Below, in pieces: positions 59,995 to 64,000 of a stretch of 64,000 nt of DNA (position 1 is the first letter of the stretch; every line of letters begins with the position of its first letter). This stretch comes from an uncultured Lutibacter sp. (GTDB taxonomy: Bacteria > Bacteroidota > Bacteroidia > Flavobacteriales > Flavobacteriaceae): assembly GCF_947495725.1 (NCBI RefSeq), contig NZ_CANLZZ010000008.1:99906-163905 (forward strand), in the 5' to 3' direction. Both the position numbers and the translations under genes were made by a program. The notes under the pieces are model-generated. The model did not search any database and was not told where the DNA came from. It saw only the letters and a list, made by a program, of their open reading frames with translations.

Positions 59995-62121
59995 TTAATT
60001 ATTATTTTCAACAATATAGTTCATCATTTTATTAATTAAATGTACCCTATCATAACCTCTAACATTATGTTCGTGCATTGGGTAAGTAAAAAAGTCTATC
60101 TGTACTTTTTGTTTAATAGCTTCTTGCAGTAAACTCATACTATGTTGAGGAACAACCACAGGATCAACACTTCCGTGAATAATTAACAATTTTCCATCTA
60201 AGTTTTTAATGTATTTGGCAACCCTTGTTTTATCATAGCCGGTTGGGTTTTCCTTTGGAGTATCCATATAACGCTCACCGTACATTACTTCGTAGTATTT
60301 CCAGTCAATAACCGGTCCACCAGCAACAGCAGTTGTAAACACACCAGGATTACGTAACATTAAACTAGTTGTCATAAATCCACCATAACTCCAACCATTA
60401 ACAGCAATTCTTTCGCTATCTACATAATTTAAACTCTTTAAATAGTCAATACCTTTTAGTTGATCGCTTATTTCGGCATCGCCCAAATTACGGTGAATAA
60501 TACTTTCAAAAGCAAAACCTCTGTTTGCAGACCCACGGTTGTCTAAGGTAAATACAATATAATCGTTTGCTGTGGCAAAAGCTTGCATCCATAAATTAGA
60601 ACCACCTAACCAAGAGTTTGTAATCATTTGAGCGTGAGGCCCGCCATATACATACACAAGTACAGGGTATTTTTTTGAAGCATCAAAGTTTGCAGGCTTA
60701 ATAACACGAGTATATAATGTTGTACCATCATCACCTTTTATATTACCAAATTCAGTTGTTCCTAACTTGTACTCTTGTAATGGATTTTCTGCACTAAAAA
60801 TAGAAGTTGTTTTCCCTTTTTTAGTGTCAATTATATGAATGTTATTAGGAGTAGTTAAGCTACTATATTGGTCTATTAAATAGTTTCCATTAGAACTAAG
60901 TTTTGTGTTATGTGTGCCAGCTTCCGAAGTTACTTTAGTGTATTTACCTGTTTTAAGGTTTACCTTATAAGTATGATTTTCTCTTGCATCTTCACTAGTT
61001 CCTGTTATAAATACATTTTTTGCTTTCGAATCAAAACCTAAAATATCGGTAACTACCCATTTAAATTTTGTTAACTGTTTTACTAATTTTCCATTAGTTG
61101 TATATTCATATAAGTTCATAAAACCATCACGTTCACTAAACCATAAAAAGTTGGTATTGCTGTTTGGTAAAAATACGGCATCGTGCTCTGGTTCTACCCA
61201 TTTGTCGTTTTTTTCATCTAATATTGTTGTTACTTTTTCTCCAGTTTCAACATTGTACATATTGTACCAATAATGATTTTGACCTCTATTTATTTCAGCA
61301 ACCAACACAAATTTTTCATTAGGTGTCCAAGATAGGTTTGTTAAATAATGCTCGTCTCTGGTATCAATATTTAAATAGATAGTTTTTTGAGTTGCTAGAT
61401 TATAAATACCAATTTTAGCTTGTTCACTACCTTGTCCGGCCATTGGATATTTAATATTTTTTAACGAAGCAGGGTAGGTGTTTACATCAACTAAAGGGTA
61501 ATCAGTAACATTGCTTTCGTCTTTTTGATAAAATGCTAGGTAACTTCCATTAGGACTCCAAAAGGTTCCTTTAACAATTCCAAACTCACTTCTGTGAATT
61601 GGTTGTCCAGAAACAATATTAGTATCTTTAAAATCAGTAACTGCAATTTTTGAATTTGTTTCGTTAGCTATATATAAATTATTGTCAATTGTATAGGCTA
61701 CAGCTTTTGCTTTGGAATTGTACTCGTTGTTTTGAGCGTTTTCATCAAATTGAATAGTTTCTTCTTTTGAATTTGAAACATAGTTGTAAATTTCAACTGA
61801 ATTGCCATTTCTAAATGAAAATGAAGAGGATGAAATATCTTGTAAACTAGGGAAACGTTTTAAAGAATTGTATGTTTTTTGAAGATCTTCAAGAGTAAGA
61901 GTTTTAACTTCAACATTGCTTTTTGCATCGGTATAAATTAAAGCGTTTTCTTTTTGATAAACATAAATATTAGAATTGTCTACCCAATGTCTGTTGTAAA
62001 TTGATGAAGGATACAATCCTTTATAATAACCTAAAACGGCATCGTCAATAGTTAATTCTTTTTGTTGTGAAAAGCCAAGAAATAATACTCCTAAAAATAA
62101 AAATGTAAACAGTTTTTTCAT
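59995..62121 (-). CDS. Dipeptidyl-peptidase-IV-like S9 serine peptidase
   Basis: 708 residues. Signal peptide ending GFSQQ. A beta-propeller N-terminal domain (about 35-490) precedes the S9 alpha/beta-hydrolase domain with Ser578 (NGWSYGGFM), Asp653 (HGSVDPVV) and His685 (MHEHNVRG). It removes Xaa-Pro dipeptides from peptides in the periplasm, helping use of protein as a carbon source. Length fits the bacterial DPP-IV group. Confidence 0.93.
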   Translation of the reverse strand: MKKLFTFLFLGVLFLGFSQQKELTIDDAVLGYYKGLYPSSIYNRHWVDNSNIYVYQKENALIYTDAKSNVEVKTLTLEDLQKTYNSLKRFPSLQDISSSSFSFRNGNSVEIYNYVSNSKEETIQFDENAQNNEYNSKAKAVAYTIDNNLYIANETNSKIAVTDFKDTNIVSGQPIHRSEFGIVKGTFWSPNGSYLAFYQKDESNVTDYPLVDVNTYPASLKNIKYPMAGQGSEQAKIGIYNLATQKTIYLNIDTRDEHYLTNLSWTPNEKFVLVAEINRGQNHYWYNMYNVETGEKVTTILDEKNDKWVEPEHDAVFLPNSNTNFLWFSERDGFMNLYEYTTNGKLVKQLTKFKWVVTDILGFDSKAKNVFITGTSEDARENHTYKVNLKTGKYTKVTSEAGTHNTKLSSNGNYLIDQYSSLTTPNNIHIIDTKKGKTTSIFSAENPLQEYKLGTTEFGNIKGDDGTTLYTRVIKPANFDASKKYPVLVYVYGGPHAQMITNSWLGGSNLWMQAFATANDYIVFTLDNRGSANRGFAFESIIHRNLGDAEISDQLKGIDYLKSLNYVDSERIAVNGWSYGGFMTTSLMLRNPGVFTTAVAGGPVIDWKYYEVMYGERYMDTPKENPTGYDKTRVAKYIKNLDGKLLIIHGSVDPVVVPQHSMSLLQEAIKQKVQIDFFTYPMHEHNVRGYDRVHLINKMMNYIVENNN

Positions 62122-62264
62122 TATTGATTGAATTTTTAAGCTACAAATTTAGAAATTAAAAATGTGAATGATTAATTATATTAAACAATAATCTAATACT
62201 ATTGTAGCTTTTTTCGTCACTTCGGTACTTCGATTTTAGAAGTAGCTAGTTTTGTTAATTCTTG

Positions 62265-64000
62265 TCCGTTACTTCAAGTGTTTCTAGTTTTTTCTGGCTC
62301 GTCACTTCTAGTGCTTCGAGTTTGAGAGAAGTGTATCGAGAAGTTATGTTCTTAGTAGCAATTGTTCTCGATACAATTTTCTACGTTGCACTCCGTAAAT
62401 CACTCGAACTGACGATTTGTTTTTTGGTTCCGTCACTTCGAGTGCTTCGAGTTTGGGAGAAGTGTATCGAGAAGTCATGTTTTAAGTTATAAATATTCAC
62501 GATACAATTTTCTACGTTGCCTCCGTAAAACACTCACGCTGCCGTTTGGGGAGTTAATTAAATTTCTTTTTAGCAAGATTAGGAAGCATTCTAAAATTTC
62601 CATTAATCAAAGCCTCTTTCTTTGTTTTAGACCATTTTTTTATTTGTTTTTCTTTGTCAATAGCCAAATTAATATCAGTAAATTCAGCATAGAAAACTAA
62701 TTCTATAGGTCTTCTTTTATTTGTGTAACTGTTAATATGTAAGCCGTTTTGATGTTCGAATAACCTTTTAGAGAGATCGGAAGTGACACCAGTGTAGTAA
62801 GTGTTATCGGCACATTTTAAAATATATACAAATGATAGTTTCATAGGTTTAAAATTATTAATAATTTTTTCTTTTCTCGTCACTTCGAGTGTTTTTTTGG
62901 AATTGCTGTTGCAAACAGGAATTCCAAAAAAATGTATCGAGAAGTTATGTTCCTAGTAGCAATTTTCTCGATACAATTTTCTACGTTGCACTCCGTAAAA
63001 TCACTCGAACTGACGATTTGTTTTTTGGTTCCGTCACTTCGAGTGCTTCGAGTTTGGGAGAAGTGTATCGAGAAGTTATGTTCCTAGTAGCAATTGTTCT
63101 CGATACAATTTTCTACGTTGCACTCCGTAAAATCACTCGAACTGACGATTTGTTTTTTGATTCCGTCACTTCGAGTGCTTCGAGTATGGGAGAAGTGTAT
63201 CGAGAAGTCATGTTCCTAGTAGCAATTGTTCTCGATACAATTTTCTACGTTACACTCCGTAAATCACTCGAACTGACGATTTGTTTTTTGGTTCCGTCAC
63301 TTCGAGTGCTTCGAGTTTGAGAGAAGTGTATCGAGAAGTCATGTAACAGAAAATGTTCTCAATACAATTTTCTACGTTGCCACCGTAAAACACTCGAACT
63401 GACGATTTGTTTTTTGGTTCCATCACTTCGAGTGCTTCGAGTTTGAGAGAAGTGTATCGAGAAGTCATGTAACAGAAAATGTTCTCAATACAATTTTCTA
63501 CGTTGCCACCGTAAAACACTCGAACTGACGATTTGTTTTTTGGTTCCGTCACTTCGAGTGCTTCGAGTTTGGGAGAAGTGTATCGAGAATTCATGTAACA
63601 GAAAATGTTCTCGATACAATTTTCTACGTTGCACTCCGTAAATCACTCGAACTGACGATTTGTTTTTTGATTCCGTTACTTCGAGTACTTCGAGTTTGGG
63701 AGAAGTGTATCGAGAAGTTATGTTCCTAGTAGCAATTGTTCTCGATACAATTTTCTACGTTACACTCCGTAAATTACTCGAATTGACGATTTGTTTTTTG
63801 GTTCCGTCACTTCGAGTGTTTCGCTTTTTTTCTGGATCGTCACTTCGAGTGTTTTTTTGGAATTGCTGTTGCAAACAGGAATTTCTAAAAAATGTATCGA
63901 GAAGTTATGTTCCTAGTAGCAATTGTTCTCGATACAATTTTCTACGTTGCACTCCGTAAAATCACTCGAACTGACGATTTGTTTTTTGATTCCGTCACTT
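62265..64000. repeat. Tandem array of about 130-bp nested palindromic repeats
   Basis: Around ten units, spaced 126-132 bp (starts of CGTCAC near 63032, 63164, 63295, 63421, 63547, 63674, 63805). Each unit has an outer inverted repeat CGTCACTTCGAGTG / CACTCGAACTGACG and an inner one GTATCGAG / CTCGATAC, separated by a 17-base linker ATTTGTTTTTTGGTTCC. Copies differ by point changes and short deletions. Some carry a variant arm with GGAATTGCTGTT / AACAGGAATTCC. The run continues past the window end and is broken by the GIY-YIG gene. Confidence 0.92.
62554..62844 (-). CDS. GIY-YIG domain protein embedded in the repeat array
   Basis: 96 residues from ATG 62844 (MKLSFVYILKCADNTYYTG); the frame is open 13 codons further but those come from the repeat sequence. 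The GIY-YIG signature is FVYILKCADNTYYTGVTSD with the downstream Arg and the NKRRPIELVFYAEF segment, the YhbQ/UPF0213 type. Predicted nuclease, perhaps acting on hairpins. It lies between the second and third repeat units, as if it belongs to them. Confidence 0.85.
   Translation of the reverse strand: MKLSFVYILKCADNTYYTGVTSDLSKRLFEHQNGLHINSYTNKRRPIELVFYAEFTDINLAIDKEKQIKKWSKTKKEALINGNFRMLPNLAKKKFN

Noticed and set aside
62262..63959. Several open frames on both strands in the repeat region (for example repeated EVMFLVAIVLDTIFYV peptides)
   Set aside because: They arise from the palindromic tandem repeat, recur with each unit and have no start context or conserved family.
62265..64000. CRISPR array
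   Set aside because: Units are about 130 bp, contain nested palindromes and lack short repeats with unique spacers; no cas genes are nearby.

Overview
The window is AT-rich DNA from a member of the Bacteroidota, most likely a marine-type Flavobacteriaceae. Supporting signs are TAnnTTTG-type promoter boxes with little use of Shine-Dalgarno sites, a subtilisin-like protease with a type IX secretion sorting tail, DUF6090 and CarboxypepD_reg-like proteins, Bacteroidota lipoproteins, and an HU-related protein beside a tyrosine recombinase. No rRNA or tRNA gene was found. Genus cannot be set from this sequence alone.

Layout. (1) 1-6.66 kb: a plus-strand heme operon, hemA (3' end only), a hemC-hemD fusion, hemB, hemL, hemE and hemN. 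(2) 6.7-13.0 kb: a minus-strand electron-transfer operon made of a lipid-anchored six-heme cytochrome with a collagen-like stalk, a one-heme lipoprotein, a DUF5777 outer-membrane barrel, a Tat-exported 4Fe-4S protein, an NrfD-type quinol subunit, a membrane-anchored protein and a small cytochrome c. No molybdopterin or other catalytic subunit is present. The neighbouring heme operon fits the heme demand. (3) 13.4-40.4 kb: ordinary chromosomal genes, including purB, terC, carbonic anhydrase, a cold-shock protein, mnmA, a T9SS protease operon, marC, mtaB, an oligopeptide-binding lipoprotein, a TPR histidine kinase and hsp20.

(4) 40.5-59.8 kb is the most interesting part: an integron-like cassette array. 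Twelve cassettes, all with genes on the minus strand, are separated by 135-203 bp hairpin-forming sites. They lie directly downstream of, and co-oriented with, an IntI/Xer-like tyrosine recombinase (57810-58991), and an HU-like protein follows. Every cassette begins with TT plus 5-7 specific bases. These are the exact reverse complement of the bases ending in AAC at the other end of the same cassette, while the two arms of each linear junction do not match each other. That is the footprint expected when circular cassettes join by crossover at G|TT, as in integrons. The inner stems pair perfectly only if G-T wobbles are allowed, and only on the window plus strand, the bottom strand relative to the cassette genes; this is the strand that recombines in classical attC sites. 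The recombinase lacks the IntI-specific insertion and has an N-terminal extension. The cargo is rich in likely anti-phage genes: an OLD-family nuclease, a TIR protein, a PLD-type nuclease, and a four-gene operon (Xre regulator, C5 DNA methyltransferase, double-GHKL sensor kinase, receiver protein with an RNKFAH HEPN-like motif) that looks like a phosphorelay-controlled defence system.

(5) 59.8-64 kb: a MITE-like element, a dipeptidyl-peptidase-IV-like gene, then a tandem array of about 130 bp nested palindromes that encloses a GIY-YIG gene and runs off the window.
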